Shown: positions 24,682 to 38,444, counted from the first letter of the stretch. The stretch: 64,000 nt of DNA from Aculops lycopersici (GCA_015350385.1 WNKI01000001.1:4011965-4075964), one strand, 5' to 3'. Translations and numbers: made by a program. Notes: generated by a model not told the origin, from the sequence alone.

Positions 24682-25158
24682 ATGGGATATATCTGGAGCG
24701 AGAGAGAGCAGAAGATATTGAAGTCCAAAAATTGGTTTTGGGGCGTGATAAACAATACGGATGGTCTGAACAAAGTGTTTGAGAATGAGCAAGATGGTGC
24801 GTTTCTAGTCTATGAAAGGATTGGTCAACCGAGACCTTTTCCAGGATTACTGTTTGCTTTCAAGTTTTACGGGAGAATTGAAAAATGTCGCTTGGTTGTT
24901 TACGGATCCACGAATAGAGATGGAGCTCTATCGGAGCGTGTTTACCCACCAAATGATGCCCACAGACGTGGTGTTTTAAATCGAGTCAAATATATGGTAT
25001 CCGAAATGATAATCACTATTCACAATGTTAGACCGTCACCAGGTCAGGTGCGACCGATTGCTAGATACCCAGGCTGGCGTTCAGTCGTGGAGAGAGCTAC
25101 CCAAGAAAGTCAACAAAGGTCTCAGACTCAGCGACAACTACCTGTTGCAATAGAATAA
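24682..25158 (+). CDS. small SH2-like protein lacking the phosphotyrosine Arg
   Basis: 158 residues from the first in-frame ATG to TAA; the frame is open back to 24589 but without an ATG. Residues 17-45 read as the start of an SH2 domain: W-F-W-G, a helix-like stretch, then DGAFLVYE, which aligns with WYWG...DG(T/S)FLVR of PI3K regulatory subunits and SOCS proteins. The invariant Arg of FLVR is Tyr (residue 44). Downstream, a VRPIARYPGWRSV segment (about 132-145) faintly recalls the stretch after the SH2 domain in SOCS6/7. The fold assignment rests on motif order, not a search. If correct, canonical phosphotyrosine binding is lost and it would act as a pseudo-SH2. AATAAA overlaps the stop. 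It lies head-to-head with the spatacsin gene. An upstream exon is possible. Confidence 0.55.
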   Translation: MGYIWSEREQKILKSKNWFWGVINNTDGLNKVFENEQDGAFLVYERIGQPRPFPGLLFAFKFYGRIEKCRLVVYGSTNRDGALSERVYPPNDAHRRGVLNRVKYMVSEMIITIHNVRPSPGQVRPIARYPGWRSVVERATQESQQRSQTQRQLPVAIE

Positions 25159-25159
25159 A
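25154..25159 (+). terminator. poly(A) signal AATAAA overlapping the stop codon
   Basis: The last codons read GAA TAA, and with the next base they form AATAAA, so the TAA stop (25156-25158) lies inside the hexamer. Confidence 0.65.
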
Positions 25160-27331
25160 GCGTGTTTTAAATCAACAATCAAGTCACTAGTAATCCTTGA
25201 AAAGAAAACCAGAACTCATCATCATAACAAACATAATTGAGTCTGTTTTTCACTTATTGTCTTCTAATCTCTCAATATTCAGTGCTGCAAGTTACAGGCA
25301 ATAGGACATATCTAACACGAAGAATCGGCGGTGAAAGATGACCGAATTACAAATCAATTCATCATGACAAATCATGAAGCCTCAGACGAGTCGAATCATG
25401 GTTTCAACCCAAATGATACGCGCAAAATTGCACCTGGTATTTATAGAAAACAATAAACTACCCTCCATGTAAACACATTATGAATAAATGACTATCGCGA
25501 ATATATTCATTTTGTCATTAGAATATCTAATTACAAACCTCTTGCCACTTCCGCCGCTAGAATTCTAATCAAATATCTTGAGGACTCGACCCAAATCGTA
25601 TAAAGGTTGAGGTTGTTGGTATTCTTAATCCCAAGTCATGTTAACATTGTAGCAACAGTCTCACAAAACAGTCGCTAGAACCTATTTTCTTATTCTCTTG
25701 TCAGATGATCGGTATCATCAGAAAAAAACGATAAACTCAATATATCAAAGCGAGCTATGAGTGTCAGTTTGCTCCGCGACTTAGCACTTGCTCTTGCCAA
25801 TCATAATTATAATTCCTTTTGCTTGTCTAAACTAGCCCCCCCCCCGCCGCCTGAAATCCCCTCCACCTGTAACACTGAATCTTCAAAAGAGTAGCGCTGG
25901 TGTTCCGGTGTGAGATGATAAAAAGAACTCCAAGTATGTTATTCAGCGGATTCATGGCCTAGCCTCAGAACTTTTAGAACGATATCAACCAGCTTGCAGT
26001 GAGCCGCACGTGCCAGCGCCAGTATTCACCTGACTATAATATTAAGATCAAGGTTAGAAGGTGAACTTGAATAAGAGACTCAATGATTTCGCTTCAATAT
26101 CACAGGATAGAGCAAACTGTGCCCAATATTGGCTCAATCAGGGGAGGATATTCTCACGCTCCCTTGAAATGCAGAGATAAGTAGGAGTCAATAGGAGTAT
26201 TAGTTATTGATTGCCTGTACTCAGTGCTACTAGTAGTAGCAGTAATGCTGAGAGTTAGTTTCAACAGGTAGTAGTGAGAGTTCATCTGGATGCTAGCTCA
26301 CTAATGATGAGGCAATGGGCCAAAAGTCAGGTAAGCTCCTCACTAAACGCAGCTTCCACTTCTGTTGCTTCTGTTAATACTTGTTAGCTTCCGCTCTCTG
26401 AACACTGCAACAGGTGGCGATGGCCGTCGCGCTCAAATTTTCTTTGCCTTGGGGAAGTTTGTTGTTTTTGCTGATGCTTAAATTTATACTTTAGAACGCA
26501 TTGCGCTGCAGCTTATCATCCTGCCTGCCGCCAAATTAGGCAAGTTTATGAGATGAGCAAAAATATTTGAAAATCAATACTCAGCGTTTGTGTTAACTTG
26601 TGTTTTAATCTTTCCACTTGCATCATCAGCTGTAATGCTAAGAAAAATGGGATGAGGAGGCTCAATGATCCGACGCGAGCATCATTATTCGATTGAGTAG
26701 ATGGAAACATTTGGCCAGTTTTGGAAACATGCGAGCGAGTTTCCAAGTTTGTTTGTTGGTTTGTTTCTCCTTTGCTCAACACCAACCATCAGCTAACTTA
26801 GTCCCTGCAAAGATCCCATTAAACTAGTGGCGCTTATTAACTCGACAACGACCCTGATGCCACCAATGAAGTCGATGACAGGTTAGCTCAACTACTGGAA
26901 ATTTGGTGTTTGGAGAGCAAGATCACGCCGCTCGGTGTCGCCACCTGTCATGCTCTGGACTCACATTCGAGAAATGTGGGTGGAATTGGAGAAAAGGGAG
27001 CGCATTCATTCATGTGATTTTAGTGACAGCGAACAGGTTGCTGCTGTCGCCCGTCTCATCTCTATCTCTATCTCTCTCCTTCTGTGTTCCCTTTTCTTCA
27101 ACGAAGAAGTCAGGTGCATTTCTCAGCCGTCATGTCCTCTGCTTTCAGGCAAATTCCATTTTGGCTCATCGGCTCACTAGCTAACTAACCCTCTTTTTCG
27201 TAATAATAATACCGTCAATCATCGATTTAGAGAAGGAGAGTTAAGAGCTTGAGGGGTTGAGCGAAGGAAATATTTTGGTTCGACATGGCACAGGTAAACT
27301 TTGGCACTCACTTAGTTTCAGTATTTACTAG

Positions 27332-27366
27332 CTTGTGTATGTGTGTGTTTGTGTGTGTGTGTGTGT
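27332..27366. repeat. TG dinucleotide repeat
   Basis: An interrupted run of TG units. Confidence 0.85.
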
Positions 27367-28000
27367 ACCTGCTTGTGATCCATATGTAGATTCTGTTTCA
27401 AATGGACGATAGTCGTTTAGCAATCCAACTAGTAGGAGCGCGAGTCGATTTGTACTCTTTTTGCGCGCAACTCTTTTGGTCGTGTGCCACACTGTTTCCA
27501 CTAAACCGAGGCCAAGACTAAACAATTTTATCACACAAACACACACAAATACACACAGGTTACAAATGCGGCTCTTTAGTTTACACTCGGAGTAACTCTC
27601 AACTCTTCTATCGAGATTTCAGGCGCCAGATTACGGTTTGCCTCAACTCAGCTAGCAGCTATTTGCTAACCGGCAAGCAAGCAAACAACCGAGCGAGCAG
27701 CAGAATGATTGGTGGTCTTGCATTAGCCAGTCCAACAAGTTTTTGCTAATGCAAGTCCGCATTACCTTTTACCTCTCTGAATTTCGACTACCTGTCGAAA
27801 GACGAGGACGACGACGACGACGACGGCAGAGATGATGATGGCTCATCTGGCTTGGCGACATTTGTGTGTGCGTTTGCCTTCATGGCACAGGTGGCCGAGT
27901 GGAGCGCGCAACCCACTGACGGCCTCAAATTTCATCCATCCTACCATTGCCCGCTCGCTCGCTTCAGATTGGGACGTTTGCCTGCGAGTTGACAGACTTT

Positions 28001-28037
28001 GTGGTTGTGGTTGTGGTTGTGGTTGTGGTTATGGTTG
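28001..28037. repeat. TGGTTG hexamer repeat
   Basis: About six tandem TGGTTG units; a second tandem tract, GCCATT hexamers, lies at 28640-28665. Confidence 0.85.
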
Positions 28038-30428
28038 AACCGGAAGTTGCGGGCCTCGCGATTCGCGAATGAAGGTACATGAAATCGATGAGCTTAGATC
28101 GAGATTTGAGCATGACCTAAACTTGACTCCTTGGTGCAAATATTTGTACACGACGTTCTGTGGACACCAAACCAAGAGTTTGCCCTGGTTTTCCATTCAT
28201 TATCATGGCGACGAACCTGAAGCAACCAGCAATTTGAGACTGGGAAAGAATTGGAAGTGGCCGCGCGTGTGGCCCAAAGAATACGTGGCGCCGCACCGCA
28301 AGCAGGAACCGGAAATCGGGGAGGCAAACATTTTCGAATGAATGCGATGCGAGTGGGAGATTGAAAACACATTCGCATTGTAAGTGTAAAACTTATGCAA
28401 ATTTTTTTTTCTCTCCAACTCACGAGCGAGAGCAACGCCGATTGCCTTGCTCCCTTCGCCCTCAAAAAGCGATTGTAATGATCTTTGTGTAAAGCATATA
28501 GACGCTGATGACAATCTACAGACAGCCGCTCGTCTTCAATATCGAGCGACATATCACATGGCAACAAGAGATAAACTTGGACCTCGAGGCGCCAGAAAGC
28601 CACCAAAGTAACGTTCTCCCCTCGTTTCTTCGCCACCGTTGCCATTGCCATTGCCATTGCCATTGCTGTTGCGCGACTTTGGCGCCAATTAGATTGAATC
28701 TAGCTGATAAGTTGGTCGGCTGTTTGGTGTCAGATGGGGAGTGAGGGAGAGAGAGAGAGAAACGAGAAAAAAACAAACTTTCATTGGTCGCGGTGGTGGA
28801 AAAGTTTTGCGAGCAAAAAAGTAAATTAGTTTTGAGGTCTCGCCGGTTTCCTGAGGCTCGCCAGCTATAGAGAGATATAGTTGTTGCTGTCCCACTCATC
28901 AGTCAGTCGTCGGGGTCAAGTCAGCGAAGTGACTCATTCATTTAGCTAATGGATAGACTCATGCTCAATGATTAATCACTCGCTAGTGTTTGGGTTTGTG
29001 TAGGAAACTTTTTAAGATGCAACTGGAACTTGAAAGTAGCTCTGTTTAGAATTGACCAGCTCGCTAGGTGGCGCTTAATTTGTTGCTGCCTGCAATTGTC
29101 AAAGTAAAAACTATTCCCGTCTCGGTTTGTTTCGTCGACCAAAAATAGTTTGGTCCTGTGAGGCGAACGTAAGATTTGTGTAGCTCGCAAGTCGAGTTAT
29201 TAGCAACGAGCGCCATGAACTTGAGACACGCAACGCAAAGAGAAAACGTTACGTCGACGAGAAACGTAACAAGACAAAGTATCTCTCGCTCTCTCTCTCT
29301 CTCTCCAGTCGTCTTGGTGATCATTTGGTCTAAGCCAACTAACCAAGCTCTAGCTAAACACGGAAACCTGACTCTCGAACATAGAGGACCATAGAATTGG
29401 ATGAAATGAGTTGGAATAATGCGTTTCTTTCTCTCCGTCTATCTGTTTGGCGTGCTCGTCGTTAATCGAGTTAGTTAGTCTGGTTAGTTAGGTTTACTCA
29501 CTCTCCCTTTCCCTAGTGAGTCTTGGTCGATGAACTTGGCTTCGCAAGTAGCACCAACGCCGAGCTAACCAACAAGCTTAGCGTTTGTGTTGCTTTTGAT
29601 GTTAGTGCTGCTGGCTTACCGACAACTAGAGCCACGCTTATAGGCCGCCTTTTGTGTGTAACTAGAAGCATGCAAGTGGACGTATGCAGCAGTAGTTGCA
29701 ACAACAACAGGAACCCTACGCCTCTGGTCCGGTGCTGCTCATTTGATATTTGGTTAGTTGAACGAGTGTCCGGCTGGTTACATGGGCGAGTGGGAGCAAT
29801 TGAATGGCCAGCGGAGAGAGTGAAGCGACTTGACGACGGCTACGGCGACGATGATTAGGATGGTTGCGATCGTGGTTGTTGTTGTCGTCGTATGGACACA
29901 TCATAATAAGTCATCCATTTTGCGCGCATCGCGCTCCAACTATGACTCCTGCTCGTCGGCCAGACGAGTGACACTTACCACCAACTCGCTCACTTGGTCA
30001 CCTGCTCGCTTCCAGGTGTAGCATTAGCTTCGGCAGGTGGTCGCTCAGCGGTCAGTTCGTGCCCAACTTTACCTGCAGCGACTTTAGCCACCAACTAAAC
30101 ACTAACAAGCTCATGCGGCAAAGTTCCGTGTAAGTCTCACTAACTTGCTAACTTTACTTTGCTCCAGATCGTCGCCGCTACCTAAACGCCGCCAGCGCCG
30201 CCGTCGACATCGACGACAAAAACTACACTTGTGGAAACGAAATTTATGTGCGCAAACTGAATGCTGCCGGCACGTGTTTGTATAATAATGTAAATGGGCG
30301 AGACTCGAGTTTAAACGACCCGAAGGCGCGGTGCCGAGTCCGTCAGTTTGGCTCCCGTTCGTTTGCTCTGGTTTGGCTGGTTGGTGGCACAAAGATCACA
30401 GTAACGTGTAAGTAAGTGAGCAAGCCAG

Positions 30429-30452
30429 TGAGAGAGAGAGAGAGAGAGAGAG
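30429..30452. repeat. GA dinucleotide repeat
   Basis: About twelve perfect GA units. Confidence 0.85.
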
Positions 30453-32373
30453 TTGAAGTTGCAAGTGAGCAGCAAACGGGACGATCGACTCGATGGTCTG
30501 TTTGCTGCGGCGAGACAGTTGAAAAGGCCGAGGCGGGCAGTGGGCGTGCGCCGCGATTGGCCCCAACTCACAACTGGCTGCAAGCGGCAGACTAGAGAGT
30601 ACAATACAGTTTTCGCCGCCTCCGCCACTACTAGAGCAACTACCACCAAAGCGAAGCGCCCATTTGTACACAAAAGTTGGCCCTATAACGTGGCGCGGCA
30701 AGGCCCAAGCGACTTCCGGCCACCGGCCCGCCTCTAGCTCGTCGGCTCCAATTGGCGTCTCGACTCGCATGCCATTCGTTGTTTGCTCCCTTGGTGCTAG
30801 TCGTATTCCTGCCACTGTTGTTGTCTAGTCCTCTGGCCGTCGACTACACGCTCGGTCATTAGTGTCGCGGCGGCGGCTACGGAGGTGGCTTCTGCATCTC
30901 GGTTGGTCGCTAACGAAAGCTCGTTTGGAAAACTAGACCCAAAAAGCCAAAGTCAAAGTCAAGGAGGCAGAGTGTGAGAGACTAGCAAGCGAAAACTTGC
31001 GGCTCCAGTGATTCTTGACAGTGTAAAGAGAGGAAGCTTGCAGTTGCGCAACTCCCATTTGGTGTTGCTATAGCGGAGGCGGTGGCAGCAAGAAAAAACT
31101 CGACGCGCTGGCTCGGTTTGCTTGCGGCTTCCGACGGCCCCTAGTTTGTGGCAAACGCTCGTCGTCGGTTGGTGAGTCGAGCGATTGGCCGGAAGTGGGA
31201 GCCAAGTGGCGCGTCGCGTCGCGTCGCGCCAAGACTTCAGTCGACTGAGAGACTTGGGAGCTGAGATTTGTCGTCGACACACAACACGGGATTACAAGGG
31301 TTACACGTTGCGCAACTTGGACGTGGTTCGTCGAGACGTTGCGCGAACAACTAGAGGCAGCGCCACAAACACCAAGGTGATTGATTCGAGCCAATTAATC
31401 AGCTTGCGCCCGAGCGGAACTTCCGGTTGCCTGCAACTCGAGACGTCTACTCGTCGTCGCCGCCTCCTATCCAACAAGCGAGTGGGCGTGACTCCACCGA
31501 GCCAACTGGAGCATGGTGGCAATGTTTGGGTGGCCACCCAAGAGGCAAAGTGAACTAGTAGACGAAGCAGAACGAATCACCGCACCAACGACTTGGTGTT
31601 ATGTAACATTCACTCTCTCTCGATGTCCATTTAAACTTGAACAATGTTATTAATTTTCCAGTTGCTCACTTGCTCGCTCGAGGGGATCGCCTCGCTTCCT
31701 CTTCTTCGGGCAAATAGACTGTTGGTCTTTTTGAAGCGCGCCGCTAATGAGCCGATCAAGTCAAATTAAATTAAAGTAAATCTCAGCGCGAGCTTCTTCT
31801 TCTTATTCTTCGGCTCGCACCCAGCCTCGAGTTTACTAAATGGCCAGCCGAAAAGAAGACTCCACTCTCTTCCTTTGGTTGGGTTATTTTTGAGACAGCG
31901 AGAGCTTATGTAATAGATAAGATCGCCGCGTTTGATTGTGTGCTAGCGCTGGTATCAAGTTTCATCGTCCTCAGAATGGAAACTCTAATCAACTTTGAAC
32001 TCTTTGAATCTAACTCGAAAGGCAGAGAGGGAAAAAGTCGAGCAAAAATCATTTGGACTCATGAAGTCTGCTTGGCGATAGTTTATGGTTGTTACGGCCA
32101 ACAACAATAACAACAATGAAGTTAAAATTGCGACTCGTTGATTAGAATGAGATTTACGGCCTTATTTTGGTCGTCTCCTCTTTTGGGGTCTACTAAATTT
32201 CTAGGCTCGAAGAGGAGATAAGAAAACTTGCGACTTTATGTTTAATCTGAAGAGAGTCAATTTAAGTTTGAGAAGAAGAATTTCTGAGAGCAAAACTCGC
32301 AGTTTGTGAATGAAACCAACCAACCACTTGTTACATTCTGGTACAGAGAGAGCAGATTAGCGAGTGAGTTAAT

Positions 32374-32401
32374 CATGATGATGATGATGATGATGATGAT
32401 G
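32374..32401. repeat. ATG triplet repeat
   Basis: Nine perfect ATG units. Confidence 0.85.
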
Positions 32402-34357
32402 GGAACAGAGTGGTTGTAGCTCAGTCACCTGCAACCGAAGACTAATTGGCGCACCCGAGTAGCCGTGTTGGTCCGGCGCTTGAGTCGCCGCTCGACTCAG
32501 GCGCCAATTAGCGTTGTGATCGTGAACTCAAGATGCGCCCTCGCCATTTTTGCGTGCCATATTGTTCCTCTAAGTAACTCCCAGTCAGGTAGGCTGACCA
32601 TTAGTGCTAACTGATGGCTCACTCAACTTTTTTGCTTCAGTTAGTTGGCGCTGCTCTAGGGAAAGAGGTTCAGGTGAGTTACTGTTGAAGCTGGCACCCA
32701 GTTGATGGTAAAATCAATTAATCGTCTATTAACTCAATGAAGTAGTGGTAAATTTAGTAGTAGTTGACCAGATAGACGACGCGAGTGACCGAAATAAACG
32801 GACACAATGCAGCGAATAAAAGAGCGAGCAATTAATCAAGATGGCGGATGGTTCAACTTTTCGTTTAATACCACTACTACTACCACCACCACCACGACCA
32901 AAGCTGAAAAAAGTCGCCCCAGTGAACCGCCGATGGTTCCGGCCACTTGATAAGATTTGGAGCAAGGGAATCTCTTCATTAAGCTCGTGTGTCCTCCTCT
33001 CTCTCGCTTCTTTTTTCCATCATCTTCGCGTCGCAAGATTTTAAAATCACTTACAAGCAATGAGAATGCTAGCAATGGGAGACGGAACGGGAAAGTTGGA
33101 CGCGAATGGGCAGCCAAGCGGCGAGTTGCCGGCCAAACGAACCAAGTGAAAGTCGGAGCGATATGTGCGCCAACGAGCCAAGTTTATTCTAAACACAACT
33201 CAACTCAATTAGCCAAGAGTCGAGTGGACGGCCAGTGGCTCAGATCGACTGAATGCTCCTTTTATTTTATTTTTCACCAAGATTCAAAGTCGTCCAAAGA
33301 GAAGCGAGCGGCAAGATGGTCTGCCTGTTTGCTTTACTTTGCGCTCCTGTTGCCACTCGTCGTCGTCTGCTTCGAGTTGGTCACTTCACAGTCGAATTTC
33401 CGCACGTTACGTAGGAGACTACATTTAGCTTGCTGCAATGAAATACTCGCGCAACTAACTAATATTGACTTCGCCTGAACAGTCGTCCATTGACTAGGGC
33501 ATCTATTCTGTAGCAAACTCTAGATAAGATCTTCGCGTCATCGTGGCCGCTTTTGCTGCAAGTTTCGTGGTGGCCGTGAGTTTTCTGACTTGATCGCTAG
33601 CGGCTACGTCGATTACGAATCTGGACGAGAATCTTGCTTGGGCGACGGAGTTGTCGTCGAAATTGTAGAGGAGGAGGCTTTAGTTTTAAGTGAAAAAGAA
33701 GATAGAGAGAGAGAGAGAGACGGAGCTTTGGATGGGCAGCGAGCGAGGTAAATGGGCTGCTGCTGCAGTGTGGCAACTATACAAGACAGGTACGACCATG
33801 TTGCTCAGTTTCCAATTTGGATTCACAGGATGAAAGTCAAAGTTGAAGAGTAGAGTTCCAAAGCGTGTACGGCAAATAGGAGAGGCGATGAGGAGGATAG
33901 AGCGGCAACTTGGCGACCCATGTACGACACTCACTTAAAATGTCAAGATGCAGCCTCAAGTGGTTGTAGTGTGCGGTTAGTTTACTTTTTTGCACTGGCA
34001 ATCGTTTGCCAGCGCCTTTCTGTTTCTTCTCCTGTTGCTGTCATCTCCTTCTTTGCCTTAGTTACTATTGACTAGTGTACTTGTGTCGTGTAGTATGTGT
34101 TTGTAAGTGACTGACTCGCTCATCCCGAGGCAGTGCAGCGCATAGTGTTGAGTTGCGTTTCGTTGCGTCGCATTGCTTCGCAGGTAAAGCCATTAATTAA
34201 CTTATTCAAACTTGAACTTGTGCGACTCTTCCATTTGAAACTCGCTCGCTAACTGACTGAGAAAAACCTGAAAACTTGGAACTATTTGAAGCTCTTTAGA
34301 GAGGTACATACAAACTCAATGTAGCAAAAAACAAAGTTTTTCTTTTGCGCGACTACC

Positions 34358-34500
34358 TCTCTCTCTCTCTCTCTCTNCTCTCTCTNCTNNNNNNNNNNNN
34401 NNNNNNNNTAGTACGTTACGTTACGTACGTAACGTAACGTAACTAACTAACTAACTAACTACGTAACGTAAACGTAACGTTAACGTTACGTTACGTCGTC

Positions 34501-34560
<60 letters not shown>
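34358..34560. repeat. CT repeats flanking an assembly gap and an ACGT-rich block
   Basis: Order: CT run with two isolated Ns (34377, 34386), 20 Ns (34389-34408), about 92 bases made almost only of ACGT, AACGT and AACT units in both orientations (34409-34500), then a second CT run (34503-34560). The two CT runs are each preceded by a CTAC-type start, so the second may duplicate the first. Confidence 0.9.
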
Positions 34561-34563
<3 letters not shown>

Positions 34564-36932
34564 CTGAACTAAGTGCACCTGTCTAAGCGGCGAAGTTTAA
34601 GTTTCGCGAGTCAATAGTTTTTCAGCTTGTTCTCGGCGCCGGCAAGCCAAAGAAGAAGGAGGAAGAGCAGCCTACGCTAATTTCACATATCGTCAGACTC
34701 TCAATCAGAAGAAGAAGTTACGCGCGACAGATAAAGTGAGAAAAAATAACAAGTGGTTGCGGCAGAAGCGCTTGTTGGATGCGCGCGACAAATGGAAGCC
34801 TTCTCCGTTTGTCGCCACGCAGCAGCAGCAGCGGCGGCGGCGGCCTCGAGTTATCAATTTGGTTAACCTGTGAGTGCCAAGTCAACAAAAAAGAATGAAA
34901 AGATGATGAGAGCAGTAGAGGTGAGGAGAAGGAACAGCGAGAGAGTCGATAAATCCGTCTAGTTTGAATCAATGATGATTTCAAGTGCGCGGCAACTAGA
35001 TAGGACAGTGGACTTGATGGAGTCGCACTATATGAGCAGTCGTCATTTGGTTAAGTGGTGGGCGTGAGTTGCGGCTTTGGCTGCGCTAGTTGATGGGAGG
35101 CGCATTCAAAAGAGCATCGGCAAACAAGCGATTGTTGTTCTGTTCGTTTTTTCTGCCTCTGATTCCTCACTGCTGCTGAGGCCACCGAAGGCGCGCCTCA
35201 GGTGAGTCACACAAGTAGCTTGTTCATTAGTCACCGGTTGTTTGAAGAGAAGCGCGCCCCTTGAGTTTGTAGCCGGCGCGTTCGTCGTTCTCGTTGTTAT
35301 CTATTGGTTGTCGTCACCGGCTGGCGTGAGCATTTGTCTATGAGTATCAAATGCTGTCGCCGCCGCCGCCATCGCCGACACTGCCGATTACTTTGGTCAG
35401 GTAGGCGCCTAGCAAACTCCCAAAAGTATGCAAACTATTTGTTGCCATTGCTGCCAGTATAACTCACCTGATGCGATGAGATCCAACTAAAAAGAGGAAG
35501 AATGTTTCGATTGTTGGTGGCTGGCGCCAGTGGGTCGCTGGTCCAACGTGAACTAGGCAAAGGCACACTCAATGTTGTCGCCGTCGCAGTCGCCGTGGTC
35601 GTCTTTGGCGCAAGATTAACGTTGGCCTTGCAGAAACCGACAGTGGCGATGGTAGTAACTCGGGACGCAGAGTAACTCAATGATGAGGCTGGGAATTTCT
35701 ACCTGCCAGCCAGGTAAACTTGGCGGTTGCTCCTTTGGCTTTATTGGTATTGGCGACTCGCTGGCGCCACTGGTTCCAAACTCTGCGCTTCAACTACCAA
35801 GTGTATCAATCAACGCGCGACAGGAGCAACGCCAGCCAGTCGGCCAGTGGACCACTTGTTCTCTCCTCGCAAGTGGCCAGCTCTCCTACCATCGCGCCCA
35901 CGAGCAACACTTTCAATGGCCGGAAGTCTCAGTGGTTGTCGCCGTGGCGGCAGTAGTGGTCGTGAAGTTGCTCCCACTCGCTTGCCCACTCGCCCACTTG
36001 CCCGCAGCAGTGAGTGCAAGTGAGTGGCAGAGGAGAGTTTTATTATTGTTTCCGGTGGCTGAAAAACTAACTGGCGACGTTGTGGCGCCGTTCCAGGCAA
36101 CTTGATGTCCGGTGACTTTTATTGCTCGTGGCGCCGGCGGCTAGTGCCTGGCATTTGGTTGGATTAAAGAGAGCGAGCAGCTCACCTGAGTGGTAAGCTG
36201 AATTGAGTTAACACTGAGAAGAACATTTCGTCGCTCTCGCTTTCGGCAGCGACGTTTCTCGGTTGCTGTAGACGAGGAGCAAAGTTTACTTTTGGTTAGA
36301 GTAGAGTCACTTATAGGCAGCAACAGCAGGGGCCAGTGGTGGCAAAAAGTAGCGCTAGTTGTCGTCGCGTGTCCATTGTGTTTGCTCACCCACCTGCTAA
36401 CTAAATTTAACTTTCGCTCCCACTCGGGAGAGTCGCTGCTCGCAACTTGAAGCCTAAAGGGCAGCGGAGGCGGCGATAGGTGAGTTTAAATTTAACTGGT
36501 GATGCCCCATCTTGTGGGCGTTAGTTGCCCGTTAGTTTCGGTGAGGTTGTTGCCGATTCCGGTGCCGCTGCTTCTGACGAGCCAGCAACTATGATGCAAC
36601 AACAACGAGCACATCAGCAGCAGCGGCGGCGGCGGCTACCATTAATGCCAACTGCGACTGGGACGAGCACGACTTCCGCTCGCTGGCCAGGCGCTCACTT
36701 GCCCCCTCGTCGCAATGTATGTTTGCGTGTTGTGAGAGACTCGACTTTAGTCAACGCCAAAAGCAGGCGCACGAGTTGCGTAAGAGAGACAGCCACTTGG
36801 CGAGCTGCAAGTAGACTTTTATCCCGCTGCCGCGTCACTACAGCGTCGACCACCAACGCAACTGCTACTCAGAGACTATGAAGCCACGACTATGAGGAGC
36901 GACTGCGACTCGTAGTAAGAAGACGACTTCTG

Positions 36933-36933
36933 G

Positions 36934-36978
<45 letters not shown>

Positions 36979-37052
36979 AACGACAATGATGATGATGATC
37001 GTTGGTGGCGGTGGCGGTGGCGGCGGCGGCGGCGGCGGCTGCGGCTGCGGCA
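36933..37052. repeat. GAC, ATG and GGC triplet compound repeat
   Basis: About 45 bases of GAC, then GATGAT, then GGTGGC/GGC triplets. Every overlapping frame (poly-Arg, poly-Ala, poly-Asp) is a by-product. Confidence 0.9.
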
Positions 37053-38444
37053 GCTAGGCCAAGTTTTGGTGGTGAAACTGCGGCAAATAGAAACGAGAGC
37101 CGACCAAAGTCAACGATCTGGGCGCCAATAAGAGTCATTGTGGCCAAATGGTCGCAACTTTGCTCGCCTCCACGATACCAAGTCGTGTGCCTCAAATCTC
37201 TGTGTTTACATTCTGCTCCAGTTTTAAGCCGCTTCAGTGTTGCTGTTGCTGTTGGTTTTGCCAGCCAACAACGACCACCGCCACCACTACGACTGCGATG
37301 AGAGCCGCGGTGTAAGTTGTACGAGTTCAAGTTAAACTAACACTGCGTTTGTGAGTGTTTGTTTGTGTGATATATGGATACATGGGCGCGTGTGCTACAC
37401 TTTAGCTGCTCACTTCGATTCATTGGTTTCTCTCACTCTCAGTGACTCTCTTGTTGTTGCGCTACAAGAGAGATGAGCCTTTGAAAGTCGCGTGAGAATT
37501 TACGCTCATGTTGTCGCAACTTTGGCGTCCCTCTCTCTCTCCCTCTCCCTCTCCCTTGACTTTGCTTGCAGCGAGTCAAGTGAAGTGAGAGGCAAACGCG
37601 AGCCAAGGGAAAGTTGCGCGCACTCAATTCGAATCCCATTGACTTCAAATCACATCAAAGTGGCCGAGAGGCAAGCGACACGCTTATGCTCGCTGCTCTT
37701 TTCTTTTAGATATGCTCTCATCATACTCCATGTGCGATATTTGATACGCCAGCCCAACTACCTGGTCTCTTGGCCTATGACAGGCAGGCAGCCTGCCACT
37801 AATTAGCTCGCCAATTGAGCAAAGATTGTCAAGCAACTCGATGTCAATTGACTTGTCGTGTTGCTGTTGTTATAGTCGTCGTTGGCTTCCGTGTTACAGT
37901 TTCGCATTACATGACTTGGAACGGCCAAGAACATTCATCGCTCAGCATGAGACCGCAAATGAGCATTAGTGTTCCGCGCTAATATGCTCGCAACTTGAGC
38001 GAGTTACAAATAAAAGTAGTGGCAGTAGCAAAAAGGTTTCCCGCTGTGCAAAGTAAAGCAGAGCAATCGACTTTGCGCTCGAACATTTCACCTTCTTCTT
38101 CTAGTCAAAACAAGCAAACCATTGAACTCGCGAGCTAATTTGACGCCTCAACTCTCGCGAGCTAAATCCACTTAAGCCACTAATTTTTGTCGCCTCTCCC
38201 TCGCTCTTAGTTTTAGCTGCTCACTTGTAACTTTTGCGCCGCTCGTTAAGAAGAGTGAGCAACCAATTAAAGTGGTAACTAGAGTTGGAGGATTTTGGCC
38301 GTAAACTAGTTGGCAGCGAAACTATTTGGCCGGTCACTAGGCGGCAAACCCATAGGAACCAGCGCCTATAGGTCTTTAATGCGCGCCAATTTTTCTAGGA
38401 CTCGCCTGCTATCAGCCAAATTTGCATTTATCCTCCACTCGTTT

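Noticed and set aside
28069..28341. 90-residue frame starting with ATG
   Set aside because: Fairly balanced composition, but a longer frame overlaps on the minus strand and no family is recognised.
36525..37330. Arg-rich and Ala-rich frames
   Set aside because: Overlap GAC and GGC triplet repeats; several frames on both strands are open together.
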